A stretch of DNA of 64,000 bases from an uncultured Lachnospiraceae bacterium (GTDB lineage Bacteria; Bacillota; Clostridia; Lachnospirales; Lachnospiraceae), in the NCBI GenBank assembly GCA_910579395.1, contig CAJTUC010000002.1, forward strand, positions 1 to 64,000, given 5' to 3'. Each line of letters begins with the position of its first letter. The first letter of the stretch is position 1. The translations under genes and the position numbers were made by a program. The notes beneath the pieces are model-generated. The model ran no database searches. It had not been told where the DNA came from and saw only the letters and a program-made list of their open reading frames with translations. Shown piece by piece: positions 45,503 through 53,726 of the stretch.

Positions 45503-46804
45503 TTAATAAACTTTCTTATCCAGTCCCATTCTGACAATAATTTCATTGATCTTCCGATAAACCAGTTCTTCGTCCATCGTCAGAATCTTCCGGTTCTCCA
45601 TCGTGACCTGTCCGTTAATGATAACGGTATCCACCTCGGAGCCGTTCGCGGAATAGGAAAGGCCCGCGATCAGGTTATTTCTCGGTGTCAGGGCAGGCGT
45701 ATTCAGATTCAAAATTGCCAGATCCGCCTTCTTGCCAACCTCGATAGAACCGGTCTCTTTTTCAAGGCCCAGCGCTCTTGCACCGTTGATCGTCGCGATA
45801 CGGAATCCCTCTTTGGCGCTGACGCACTGAGGAGTTTTGCCCGTTCCCTTATGAATCAGGGTCAAAAGACTTAATTCATGGAACATATTCAGACAGTTAT
45901 TGCTCGCCGCGCCATCCGTACCGAGGCAGACGTTTACGCCTTTTTCCAACATCTTCGCAACCGGCGCGAAACCGTTCCCGAGCTTCATGTTGCTTGCCGG
46001 ATTGGTCACAACACTGACATTGTGCGCTTTCAGAATATCGATATCCTTATCCGTTACCTGAACACAGTGCGCTATGATCGCCGGAACATCAAAAATTCCC
46101 GCTCTCTCGGCCAGCTCAATCGGTGTACAGCCGTACTTTTCCTGAATCTGCTCAATCTCACTCACGCTTTCCGAAAGGTGCATATGAATGCCCATGCCGT
46201 TCTTCTTCGCTTCATCCGATACGATTTTCTGAAATGCTTCATCACAGGTATACGGTGCATGGGGGCCGAGCAAAAAGGTCAGCCGGTCACAGTCTTTTGC
46301 CGCATCCCTTTCCTCGTATGCCTGACGCAGACGCATCTGCCCGCCTTCGTCATTTCCGCTTCCTACCAGCCCGCGGCTGATGACCGCACGCATACCGGAT
46401 TCTTTGACCGCTCTCGTTGTCTGATGGATATTCATCTGCATATCGTTAAAGCAGGTCGTTCCGCTTTTCATCATTTCGATGATCGCCAGATTCGCACCCC
46501 AATAAGTATCCTCATCCGTCATTTGCTGCTCGATCGGGTCGATCGTTCCAAACAGCCAATCCATAAAAGACAGATCATCCGCCACATTCCGCATAAAAGA
46601 CATATAGGAATGGGTATGACAGTTAATCAGTCCCGGAATGACAAGCCTGTCCGTTCCGTCTATGACTTTATCCTCCCGGAAACCGGATGGCATCTCTCCG
46701 ATTCCTGTAATCCTGTCCCCTTCGATATAAAGGCTCGTTTCCTTAATAATATCTTCTTCTCCCTGCGGCACGATGACCAGTGCGTTTTTAATGACAATTC
46801 TCAT
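45503..46804 (-). CDS. 5-methylthioadenosine/S-adenosylhomocysteine deaminase
   Basis: A 433-aa amidohydrolase of the MtaD/TrzA branch. Zinc ligands and catalytic residues are visible: LINCHTHSYMSFMRNVAD (H-x-H), GIHMHLSESVSE, IIAHCVQVTDKD and LGTDGAASNNCLNMF. It deaminates methylthioadenosine or SAH to the inosine forms in the cytosol. Together with ahcY, also in this window, it gives two possible routes for SAH. GAGAGGAGA precedes the ATG. Confidence 0.88.
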   Translation of the reverse strand: MRIVIKNALVIVPQGEEDIIKETSLYIEGDRITGIGEMPSGFREDKVIDGTDRLVIPGLINCHTHSYMSFMRNVADDLSFMDWLFGTIDPIEQQMTDEDTYWGANLAIIEMMKSGTTCFNDMQMNIHQTTRAVKESGMRAVISRGLVGSGNDEGGQMRLRQAYEERDAAKDCDRLTFLLGPHAPYTCDEAFQKIVSDEAKKNGMGIHMHLSESVSEIEQIQEKYGCTPIELAERAGIFDVPAIIAHCVQVTDKDIDILKAHNVSVVTNPASNMKLGNGFAPVAKMLEKGVNVCLGTDGAASNNCLNMFHELSLLTLIHKGTGKTPQCVSAKEGFRIATINGARALGLEKETGSIEVGKKADLAILNLNTPALTPRNNLIAGLSYSANGSEVDTVIINGQVTMENRKILTMDEELVYRKINEIIVRMGLDKKVY

Positions 46805-46904
46805 TTATCTTCTCCTCTCTGATTAATATTTTGGATATCACAGTTTTCCTGTAATACTTCCATCTTTTTATTCTACTGACTTTCTGTCGTCACCTGAATG
46901 GTTT

Positions 46905-47864
46905 CTATAAATTTACGATATTCCGGTCTTTTCCATCCAGAAAAGCTTCGATATTTTTAACGATTTCCTCAATCAGGCGGGTTCTCGATTCCACGCTCGC
47001 CCAGGACATATGCGGCGTAATGATCAGCCTGGTGCTGTCTTTTATCTGACATAGCGGATTGGAAGGATCCATTGGTTCCTTCTCCAGCACATCCAGCCCC
47101 GCGGCCGCAATCTTCTCTTCCTCGAGCGCTTCGTACAAAGCATGCGAATCGACCACCGGCCCTCTCGCCACGTTGATCAGAATCGCTGTTTTCTTCATTT
47201 TGTCAAAAGCACCTTTATCGATCAAGTATCTCGTCCTGTCGCTGAGCGGACAATGCAGCGACAAAATATCCGATTCACTCAGCAGAGTATCAAACTCCAC
47301 CCGTTCATAATCCGTGCAGGTGCTTTTCCCGGAAGCAGAATAGAAAATGATCTTACACCCGAAGGCTGACGCAAGTTCAGCCACCCGATGCCCGATACTG
47401 CCCATGCCGACGATGCCCCATGTTTTCCCTTCCAGATCATGAAACAACCTGTCAAAATGGGAAAACCTGTCCTGTGCACTGTAAGCTCCCGACTTCACAT
47501 AATCGTCGTAGTAAGCGATTTTCTCCGATAACATCATCGCAAGCAGAAGCGTATGCTGCGCCACCGCCGGCGTACAGTAATTGACCACATTAGCGACTTT
47601 AATGCCCCGACTCTTACAATATGCCAGATCGACATTATCATATCCCGTAGCGAGCAGACAGATCAGTCCAAGCTTCGACGCATCCTTCAGATTGCTTTCA
47701 TTAAGCGGCGTCTTATTGGAAATGACGATTTCCGCATCCCCAATCCTCTCCGCCGCATTTTCCGCCGTCGAATTCGGATAATAAGTCACCTCACCGAATT
47801 TCTCAAAGCACGACACATCGATATCCGTTCCCGCGCTGTTTCGTTCCAGAACTACAAGCTTCAT
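46905..47864 (-). CDS. D-2-hydroxyacid dehydrogenase (glycerate dehydrogenase-like)
   Basis: A 319-aa NAD(P)-dependent dehydrogenase. It has the dinucleotide loop WGIVGMGSIGHRVAEL, the ARGPVVDSHAL segment with the substrate Arg before it, the catalytic Glu in VLEKEPMDPSNP, and the His in IITPHMSWASVESR. Substrate may be hydroxypyruvate/glycerate or another 2-hydroxyacid. It has its own promoter upstream (47945-47973). Monocistronic. Confidence 0.88.
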   Translation of the reverse strand: MKLVVLERNSAGTDIDVSCFEKFGEVTYYPNSTAENAAERIGDAEIVISNKTPLNESNLKDASKLGLICLLATGYDNVDLAYCKSRGIKVANVVNYCTPAVAQHTLLLAMMLSEKIAYYDDYVKSGAYSAQDRFSHFDRLFHDLEGKTWGIVGMGSIGHRVAELASAFGCKIIFYSASGKSTCTDYERVEFDTLLSESDILSLHCPLSDRTRYLIDKGAFDKMKKTAILINVARGPVVDSHALYEALEEEKIAAAGLDVLEKEPMDPSNPLCQIKDSTRLIITPHMSWASVESRTRLIEEIVKNIEAFLDGKDRNIVNL

Positions 47865-47944
47865 GCCAAACCTCCATTTATAGCGTAAAGTTATAAAATT
47901 TCTTAATCTGCGTTCTTTGCAAGCTTAGAAATTCTCTTCACACC

Positions 47945-47973
47945 AGTATGTCTGATTCACCGGAAACTGTCAA
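47945..47973 (-). promoter_or_regulatory. Promoter of the hydroxyacid dehydrogenase gene
   Basis: On the minus strand TTGACA (47968-47973), 17 bases and CATACT (47945-47950) lie about 80 bases before the start codon. Confidence 0.6.
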
Positions 47974-47987
47974 GAGCATCATTTCCT

Positions 47988-48019
47988 CATAAAAGCCCCC
48001 TGGCCCCATAAAAGCCCCC
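47988..48019. repeat. Two 13-bp direct repeats upstream of the dehydrogenase promoter
   Basis: CATAAAAGCCCCC occurs at 47988-48000 and again at 48007-48019, a period of 19 bases. The pair lies 15 bases upstream of the -35 element and just after the stop of the HTH-methyltransferase gene, a typical place for an activator site. Confidence 0.6.
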
Positions 48020-48030
48020 CCTCTCGTTTT

Positions 48031-49152
48031 TTACGCTTTCCATCCATAACTGATGACCAGCCCGCGCCACTGCAGATAGGTCAGATTTCCTCTGTTCTTC
48101 TCCATATAAGCCTGTATCTTCCGCTGTTTCCGGCAGTAACTTTCCGCCTCTTTTCTGTCCATGCCGTGATTAATGAACTGCTGAATGACTTTTTCTTCTT
48201 CTTCCGCGCTGCATGCCTTCTCCCACTGTTTCTCCGCCAGAAGATTTTCCAAGCTCTCCTCATAATCCGCTTTACCCGGCGTTACGAAGCTGACCCGGTC
48301 ATTCATCCGCACATCGACATCGACAAGTCCCTCTTTCCGCATCATGACAGGCAGACGCATCCCAACGGCATAATCCCTGTCCTGACAAACCAGCTCCCTG
48401 TTCCACATCTTCCGAAAACCACCGCGGGCACAAAGCTCCTGATAATCCATACCGTCCAGATAAAACCCGTCGCATTCAAATTCCCGGTTGACATCGATTG
48501 CCGCCACCAGACCGCCGCTTTTGGCCTGTTCGACCATTTTATGAAGGAATGCCTGCGCGTTTCCGGCATGACGCAGCGCCGCCTGGCTGATCACAAAATC
48601 ATAGGTTCCCCGGAAACAATAAGTCCTGAAATCATCGCAGATAAACTCTCCCCGCAGCCCTGCTTCTTCGAACAGCCTTTTCCCCTCTTCGACCATATTC
48701 CGGCTGAAATCAATCCCCGTATAACTGCTTCCCTCCGGCAAGAGCGGCAGAAGCATCTGTCCCACATATCCGAATCCGCAGCCGCAGTCCAATATCCGTA
48801 CAGGCCTCTCGATCTTCCACACTTTTTCTACCAGAAATTCCAAATAATCCTCATTCCAGAAAGATTTTCTGCACGCTTTCAGATAATTCAGCCGGGATTC
48901 CCAATAATCCTTTTCTCCGCTCGGAACGGGAATATACTCTTCCCCCGGAAGCGGTCTCAAACCCAGAACTTCATCCACTGTCACCTGAAAAAATGCCGCA
49001 ATGTCCGGCAGCAGGGAGATATCCGGCATACTGATTTCATTTTCCCATTTGCTGACCGTCTGGACCGATACCCCAAGCTGCTCCGCAAGCTCTCTCTGCC
49101 CAATCTGTTTCCTTTTTCTCAAATCATAAATCCGCAGTTGAATCCTTGACAC
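48031..49152 (-). CDS. HTH (XRE)-class I SAM methyltransferase fusion
   Basis: A 373-aa protein. Residues 1-62 are a Cro/C1-type HTH (QRELAEQLGVSVQTVSKWEN). Residues about 95-260 are a Rossmann methyltransferase with ILDCGCGFGYVGQMLL (SAM loop) and YTGIDFSRNMVEEG, followed by QAALRHAGN. The C-terminal 110 residues are helical and unrecognised. Target unknown: it may be a small molecule or a protein. The start codon is GTG with GGGGGAAGGGCGA before it. It is 19 bases downstream of the acetyltransferase gene. Confidence 0.82.
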   Translation of the reverse strand: MSRIQLRIYDLRKRKQIGQRELAEQLGVSVQTVSKWENEISMPDISLLPDIAAFFQVTVDEVLGLRPLPGEEYIPVPSGEKDYWESRLNYLKACRKSFWNEDYLEFLVEKVWKIERPVRILDCGCGFGYVGQMLLPLLPEGSSYTGIDFSRNMVEEGKRLFEEAGLRGEFICDDFRTYCFRGTYDFVISQAALRHAGNAQAFLHKMVEQAKSGGLVAAIDVNREFECDGFYLDGMDYQELCARGGFRKMWNRELVCQDRDYAVGMRLPVMMRKEGLVDVDVRMNDRVSFVTPGKADYEESLENLLAEKQWEKACSAEEEEKVIQQFINHGMDRKEAESYCRKQRKIQAYMEKNRGNLTYLQWRGLVISYGWKA

Positions 49153-49171
49153 TCGCCCTTCCCCCTCTTTT

Positions 49172-49666
49172 TTAAGATAATTTCTTCACATAGCACACAA
49201 GATAAGCCATCGTGCCTTCTACCAGTTCTTCCCGGCCGTCCGCCGTAAAACCGTTCCGCTCATAGAACCGCCTCGCCGGAGTATTTTCTTTCAATACCCA
49301 CGCATACAGGGTTTTCTTATGCTGTTTTACGGCTTCGTCACATAGATACTGCTGCAGCGCCCGGCCGATTCCCTGTCCTTTAAAAAAAGGCTCCACATAA
49401 AAACAGAATAATTCTATTTCGTCCGTTCTGCCGTTATCCGGATAATCTTTCCAGTTGATGATACCTTTCACGATGCCGTCATCATATACAGATATATGCT
49501 CGAGCAAAGCCGGATTTTGCCGATATTCTTCTATAATACTGCCTACCTGAATCTGATTAAAAGAACCATCATCATCCTGAAAAATCGGGCGGTACGCAAC
49601 TCTTTTGCCAAAAACTTCTATTTCCGCCAGGCGGGAAATATCTTTTATCTGTGCTTTTCGTATCAT
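49172..49666 (-). CDS. GNAT family N-acetyltransferase
   Basis: A 164-aa acetyltransferase. The acetyl-CoA loop is GQGIGRALQQYLC in the order Q-x-x-G-x-G/A, preceded by the beta strand FCFYVEPFFK and followed by ENTPARRFYERNGF, which is typical of the family. The acceptor is unknown. It probably forms a two-gene unit with the HTH-methyltransferase. An AGGAGG ribosome site precedes the ATG. Confidence 0.88.
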   Translation of the reverse strand: MIRKAQIKDISRLAEIEVFGKRVAYRPIFQDDDGSFNQIQVGSIIEEYRQNPALLEHISVYDDGIVKGIINWKDYPDNGRTDEIELFCFYVEPFFKGQGIGRALQQYLCDEAVKQHKKTLYAWVLKENTPARRFYERNGFTADGREELVEGTMAYLVCYVKKLS

Positions 49667-49752
49667 ATCTGCTGCCTCCTATCTGTCTCTATTGTAAACA
49701 AGAGCGGGCGAAAAACCAATCACTTATTCGGGGATTTTATTTGCGTGTTGGG

Positions 49753-49788
49753 AATAAAAAAGCAACACCTCGATTCACTGGTGCTGCT
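49753..49788 (-). terminator. Terminator of the decayed gene
   Basis: On the minus strand a 9-bp stem with one mismatch (AGCAgCACC / GGTGtTGCT) is followed by TTTTTTATT. It lies about 40 bases beyond the stop that ends the decayed reading frame at 49827, which supports that this was once a functioning gene. Confidence 0.75.
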
Positions 49789-49826
49789 CTTCCTCAAATT
49801 ACCGGATTCTAATATCATCAGATACA

Positions 49827-50585
49827 TTAAATACTACAATCCACGCTCTTTCCAAAGCTGTTTACAATCGCTTTTGCGCTGGAGAGTTTTTTCTTCAGGG
49901 CACTGTCTTCGCGGAAGGAGCCCGTTATTCCTGTAATTGCCCGATATTTCTGAAAGGCTTCGTCAACCGCCTTCTAATCCCGCAAATCTGCTTGACCGAA
50001 TATCGTTCTCAATGCCTCTATAGCGCCTTCATCTGTTGCGGGTATACAACGAGACCCTGTCTCTTTATCCAAGACATTATGATATTTATCATTATCTCTG
50101 ATAATACCATGATTCTCAAAAAATCCCTGTTCTGCCAGAATAAGGCTATCTAAATATGCTGTCATACTCTGCTCTATGACCTGCCTTTGCGCCATGTCAG
50201 ATTTTCTTCCGCATAGGTTCTGACCGCATTATAAGCAAGACCTATAACTGCATGATCCATGTAATCCAAAGTCACAGCTCCTCCCAGCAAGCCGCTCGCC
50301 TGATCGATAACAGAACGACATTCTTCCCAAAGCGCTCTTTCCTCTGCACTGGTGAGCGGCGTCATGCAATTATCGAGTCCCCACGCTTCTTTTTCTTTCC
50401 GGTATGCCTCAATATATTTGTCACGGTTTGTTATTTCCGTAGAGAGAATCATATTCTGAGACGGCTTTTTCCTTTTCCCATGTGCTTCGTATCTGGGCAT
50501 CGGCCTCCTCCAGTGAAATCTTCTTGTATGATTTCAGAGATTCTTTCAGTTTCTGCCACTCTTCTTCCATTTCCTTATCGCGGCG
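49827..50585 (-). pseudogene. Decayed gene of unknown function (frameshifts and a nonsense codon)
   Basis: Four coding-like segments follow one another on the minus strand in different frames: a helical, charged segment to 50421 (RRDKEMEEEWQKLKESLKSY at its start); a segment about 50452-50174 (RDKYIEAYRKEKEAWGLDN); a segment 50195-49974 (MAQRQVIEQSMTAYLDSLIL); and, in the same frame after a TAG, 48 further codons to 49827 (AVDEAFQKYRAITGITGSF). Joined they would give about 260 residues, mostly helical. The simplest reading is one gene with two frameshifts and one premature stop. The family is not recognised. Confidence 0.55.
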
Positions 50586-50768
50586 TTCATAGCTGTATTG
50601 TATGACACAATCCTGATTCACGATAAAGGATTTATGAATTTGTATGAAGTGAAGCGGCAGTTTGTACAGAACATCCTTTAACTTTCCGTAAAACTCTTTT
50701 TCACCCTGAGATGTCACGACACACATGTTTTTATCGTCGTCACAGATTCCAATATGATACATCATCAC
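50586..50768 (-). pseudogene. LytTR response regulator, internally deleted remnant
   Basis: The frame begins MYHIGICDDDKN, the first strand and acidic pocket of a receiver domain, and then jumps at once to VVTSQGEKEFYGKLKDVLYK and LPLHFIQIHKSFIVNQD, which is the middle of a LytTR DNA-binding domain. About 130 residues of receiver and linker are missing, and the end of LytTR is replaced in frame by the charged segment of the neighbouring decayed gene. It cannot be a working regulator. Confidence 0.65.
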
Positions 50769-50847
50769 ACCCCATGTCCGCTGTCTTCTATCTTTCGGCG
50801 CCTTTATTATGCCAAAATCCGGGGGTGGGTATCAATAAAGGGAGATT

Positions 50848-51627
50848 CTATCCCATCCTCCCAACAATCCCCTTCATCCATTCCCGGAAAGGCCACCAGT
50901 AAGGTGATACATTTTCATCAATCAGCCTTTCTATCGTCTGATAGTCAAAGTTTCCGTCTTTATTTATTTCCTGATAAATCTCACCCGCCGCCCGGCTGAA
51001 TCCGAGTGCAATTTTCCCATGCGCTTCATCGCCGATCGCGACCTGCTTTCCATAAGACAATGCTCCGAAGCAGAACTGTCCGAAATTCAATGCTCCCATA
51101 CAGAAAATACCGCATGTAATAGCCCCAAAAGCGATACAGCCGACCGCCAGCGAACCCATGCTGATCAGCCCGACCGCTATCGTACCCAGAGCCAGAAGGC
51201 CAAATGCAAGCAGACCGATATCAATCATTCCGGCAGAGATTAAACCCAATGCAAATACGCCGGTCGCTATGTTTCCAATCGCAAAAATACCCTTTGCACG
51301 GTATAGACCCAGTCCAAAATTCACATGAACAAGCGGGAGCCCTTTTACCGTCTTCTTGCTTTTATATTCATAATGCGGTCTTTTTGACCTGACGTTTCCG
51401 GTCTCCGAAACGAAGGTTTCCGGTTTTTCCGCATTTTTCTTCAACAGATAATCGGTACTGACTCCGAACAGCTCGCTGATCGCAACAATTTTTTCCAGTT
51501 CCGGCAGGGACTGGTCCGTTTCCCATTTCGATACCGACTGTCTGGATACTCCAAGCATATCGCCAAAAGCTTCCTGTGAAAGACCTTTCTCCGAACGCAG
51601 TCTGTATATCTTTTCTCCAAGTGTCAT
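50848..51627 (-). CDS. XRE-type HTH protein with Gly-rich hydrophobic repeat region
   Basis: A 259-aa protein. Residues 1-63 are a Cro/C1 HTH (LSQEAFGDMLGVSRQSVSKW). Residues about 105-205 are a run of short hydrophobic units with Gly every five or six residues (for example FALGLISAGMIDIGLLAFG, then ALGTIAVGLISMGSLAVG), followed by a soluble tail. The repeats could form membrane-embedded hairpins or a stacked beta-type solenoid. Regulatory target unknown. It lies next to a decayed LytTR regulator and is divergent from the DUF1266 lipoprotein. Confidence 0.75.
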   Translation of the reverse strand: MTLGEKIYRLRSEKGLSQEAFGDMLGVSRQSVSKWETDQSLPELEKIVAISELFGVSTDYLLKKNAEKPETFVSETGNVRSKRPHYEYKSKKTVKGLPLVHVNFGLGLYRAKGIFAIGNIATGVFALGLISAGMIDIGLLAFGLLALGTIAVGLISMGSLAVGCIAFGAITCGIFCMGALNFGQFCFGALSYGKQVAIGDEAHGKIALGFSRAAGEIYQEINKDGNFDYQTIERLIDENVSPYWWPFREWMKGIVGRMG

Positions 51628-51885
51628 TTTCTTATCCCCTTTCTATTTTTCCTAATAAATCATATCAACCCGGTTGTATATAAATTGTACCTCACGATTA
51701 AAAAAATAGCTATCAATAGCGCTTGGAAATCTGTCAACTGATGGTTGCAGGGGTTAGAATGCCTTAATTGACCACTGTATTTGTCAGATTTTCTATGGTA
51801 TACTTTTTTTATAAAAACTCTTTCAAAAAAACGGATAAAGACTTATTTTTAAAAAATGAAATTCTTTTATACGGGAGGAAACAAC
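51628..51885. promoter_or_regulatory. Divergent intergenic region
   Basis: This 258-base gap separates the HTH gene from the lipoprotein gene. A plausible plus-strand promoter is TGTATT (51776-51781), 17 bases, TATACT (51799-51804). GGGAGG stands 7 bases before the lipoprotein ATG. No operator palindrome was obvious. Confidence 0.35.
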
Positions 51886-53109
51886 ATGAAAAAAATCGGA
51901 AAAACAAGGTTACTGGCAGCAATCTTTGCGCTGCTGCTCCTGACCGGCTGCGGCAAGCAGGCCAAAATAGTCAATATGAAAGAATTTACTTCACAAGACG
52001 GAACCTACAGCCTCGAAGCAGACGAAGATTATGTCGAAGCGGATAATATGGGAATGGAAAACTGGCTGGAATTAGAATCGCCTGACAAATTAGATACCAG
52101 TGCATTAGCAGTGATGCAATTCCCCAAGAAAGGCGGTCTTATAGGCGGTTATTCGAGTCTGAAAGAAGTCATAGAGTTTACGGAAGAATCGAATAATCTT
52201 TCCGGCAAGACCAAAATAGACGCACCGGCAAATACAGCGTTTGATAATATCGAAGCATACATCTATCAGGTAACGGAAAATAATACGGAATATGAAATAT
52301 GCGTCGTATATGGGGAAACGGATTACGCACATTATATGCTGATGTGTGCCGAATCAAAATTAAAACCGCACAGCGATGATTATTTTGAATCCGTATGCGC
52401 CTCTTTTCAGGAAAATGCAGAAATCATCGAGGCAAAAATGTCCTCTGATACGGAACTGTCGGATACGATCCGATGGTTCAACGCCTCCAATGCCATATTG
52501 ATCGACGCGAACAGATGGGATTATCAGATTTATGGCGGCCTCGAGCCAAATGAAGCAAATCAGACGGCCGCAAAATATGTCCTGGAGAACAGCTGGGGCG
52601 TCACGGATAAGGATTCTGCAGACGAAACGCTGGAATGGCTGCTTTCCGAAGGCCATCGGATAGATTTTACCGCGGATATGGAAATTCTTGAAAGCGCCGG
52701 AATCGTTGAAATCGATACAGATGAAAGAACAGATTTCCTGCTTGAAAACTTTGACCTGAGCGAAGAAGACGCCGAATATTACGCGAGATGGTATGGCAGA
52801 TATGAAGAATACGGTGAAGATGCCGTATCGGGCTGGGATTATAACCGCGCATTAAGCCAGCTCGCAAACTTTTATCTGGCGGGATATTATACGCTGGAAG
52901 AAGCGCTTGACGCTTCCCTGCTTATTGCGGAAACGGTTCAGGCAAGCTTTAACTCGTGGGACGATTACATGGAAAGCTATTTCATCGGATATGAATACTG
53001 GTCCGAAGGAGACAGCGACGCAAGAAGGGAAATTTATGAGAAGCTGCAGAATGCATCGGACAATCCGTATAGTGTAGATTTCAACATCAGGCTTGAGAAA
53101 AGCTGGTAA
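51886..53109 (+). CDS. Lipoprotein with C-terminal DUF1266-like domain
   Basis: A 407-aa secreted lipoprotein: a basic start MKKIGKTR, a hydrophobic stretch and the lipobox LLTGC (Cys at residue 22). Residues about 30-190 form a first domain of unrecognised type. The C-terminal part has the Trp-rich pattern of DUF1266: ENSWGVTDKDSADETLEWLL, SGWDYNRALSQLANFYLAGY, SWDDYMESYFIGYEYWSEGD. It is acidic throughout and should be anchored on the outer face of the membrane. Function unknown. The start follows GGGAGG. Confidence 0.78.
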   Translation: MKKIGKTRLLAAIFALLLLTGCGKQAKIVNMKEFTSQDGTYSLEADEDYVEADNMGMENWLELESPDKLDTSALAVMQFPKKGGLIGGYSSLKEVIEFTEESNNLSGKTKIDAPANTAFDNIEAYIYQVTENNTEYEICVVYGETDYAHYMLMCAESKLKPHSDDYFESVCASFQENAEIIEAKMSSDTELSDTIRWFNASNAILIDANRWDYQIYGGLEPNEANQTAAKYVLENSWGVTDKDSADETLEWLLSEGHRIDFTADMEILESAGIVEIDTDERTDFLLENFDLSEEDAEYYARWYGRYEEYGEDAVSGWDYNRALSQLANFYLAGYYTLEEALDASLLIAETVQASFNSWDDYMESYFIGYEYWSEGDSDARREIYEKLQNASDNPYSVDFNIRLEKSW

Positions 53110-53140
53110 TACAGTTTGAAAAGCATCGGAAAGCCATACG

Positions 53141-53320
53141 TAACAATTCAGCGTCCTGACCGGGCGGCGTATGGTTCCTTTGGAGGCACGCTTTCGCTCC
53201 GCGAAAAATCGCAGCGGTACTAAGTTCAAAAGGTGCAAGCACCTTTTTCACTAACTACCGGCGTTTTTCCAGGGCCTCCGCAGGAACCATACGCCGCCCG
53301 GTCAGGACGCTGAATTGTTA
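53141..53320. repeat. 180-bp near-perfect inverted repeat (MITE/REP-like)
   Basis: The outer arms, 53141-53187 and 53274-53320, are complementary over 47 bases with two mismatches. Inside them weaker pairing continues, and the centre (53228 to about 53247) is again a perfect AAAAGGTGC hairpin. The whole element can fold into one long hairpin. It carries no ORF and lies between the lipoprotein stop and the trp promoter. No clear target-site duplication was seen. Confidence 0.85.
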
Positions 53321-53361
53321 TGCACAATTTAAAAAATTTTAAAAAATTTTTTTTGCCCCTC

Positions 53362-53390
53362 TTGACATCCCAAAAAGTGCGTGCTAGAAT
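53362..53390 (+). promoter_or_regulatory. Promoter of the trp operon
   Basis: TTGACA (53362-53367), exactly 17 bases, and TAGAAT (53385-53390) lie 30 bases before the T-box stem I. Confidence 0.8.
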
Positions 53391-53412
53391 AAACGAAAAT
53401 TTAATATGCTAA

Positions 53413-53724
53413 ACCGTTGAAGCGGAGATAACGGCAATGATGCCTGTACAGAGAACCCGTGATGCTGAGAATCGGGGGAGAAACAAGTTGTCAAATGGAC
53501 CGCTGAGGGTGCAGTCAAATGCGGATACAGCTTTCTGTTACACAGAACTGTCATACAGAAGCCCTGTATTTTGCAAAGTATTCTGCAACGTGCAGGCATA
53601 CGTCAGTTGCCGGGGATATGTTGGTATCCTGCTAAGCGTACGGAAGTTTTTCCGTAAATCAAGGTGGCACCGCGGATAAAAGTTTATTCGTCCTTGACAG
53701 AATCTATCTGTCAAGGACTTTTTT
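53413..53724 (+). promoter_or_regulatory. Trp T-box riboswitch with terminator
   Basis: A T-box leader that reads tRNA-Trp charging. Stem I is closed by AGCGG (53421-53425) with CCGCT (53500-53504). Just before the closing strand the specifier loop offers TGG (53496-53498) followed by A, the codon for tryptophan in the expected position. The conserved T-box AAGGTGGCACCGCGG is at 53661-53675. The terminator stem 53690-53700 / 53708-53718 is followed by six or seven T. Uncharged tRNA-Trp would favour the antiterminator and expression of the trp genes. Confidence 0.92.
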
Positions 53725-53726
53725 GC

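Noticed and set aside
47988..48019. CRISPR-like repeats
   Set aside because: Only two copies with a 6-base spacer and no cas genes; it is a promoter-associated direct repeat.
49827..50500. Amber recoding instead of decay
   Set aside because: The TAG is accompanied by frame changes in the same locus, and nothing else in the window suggests recoding.
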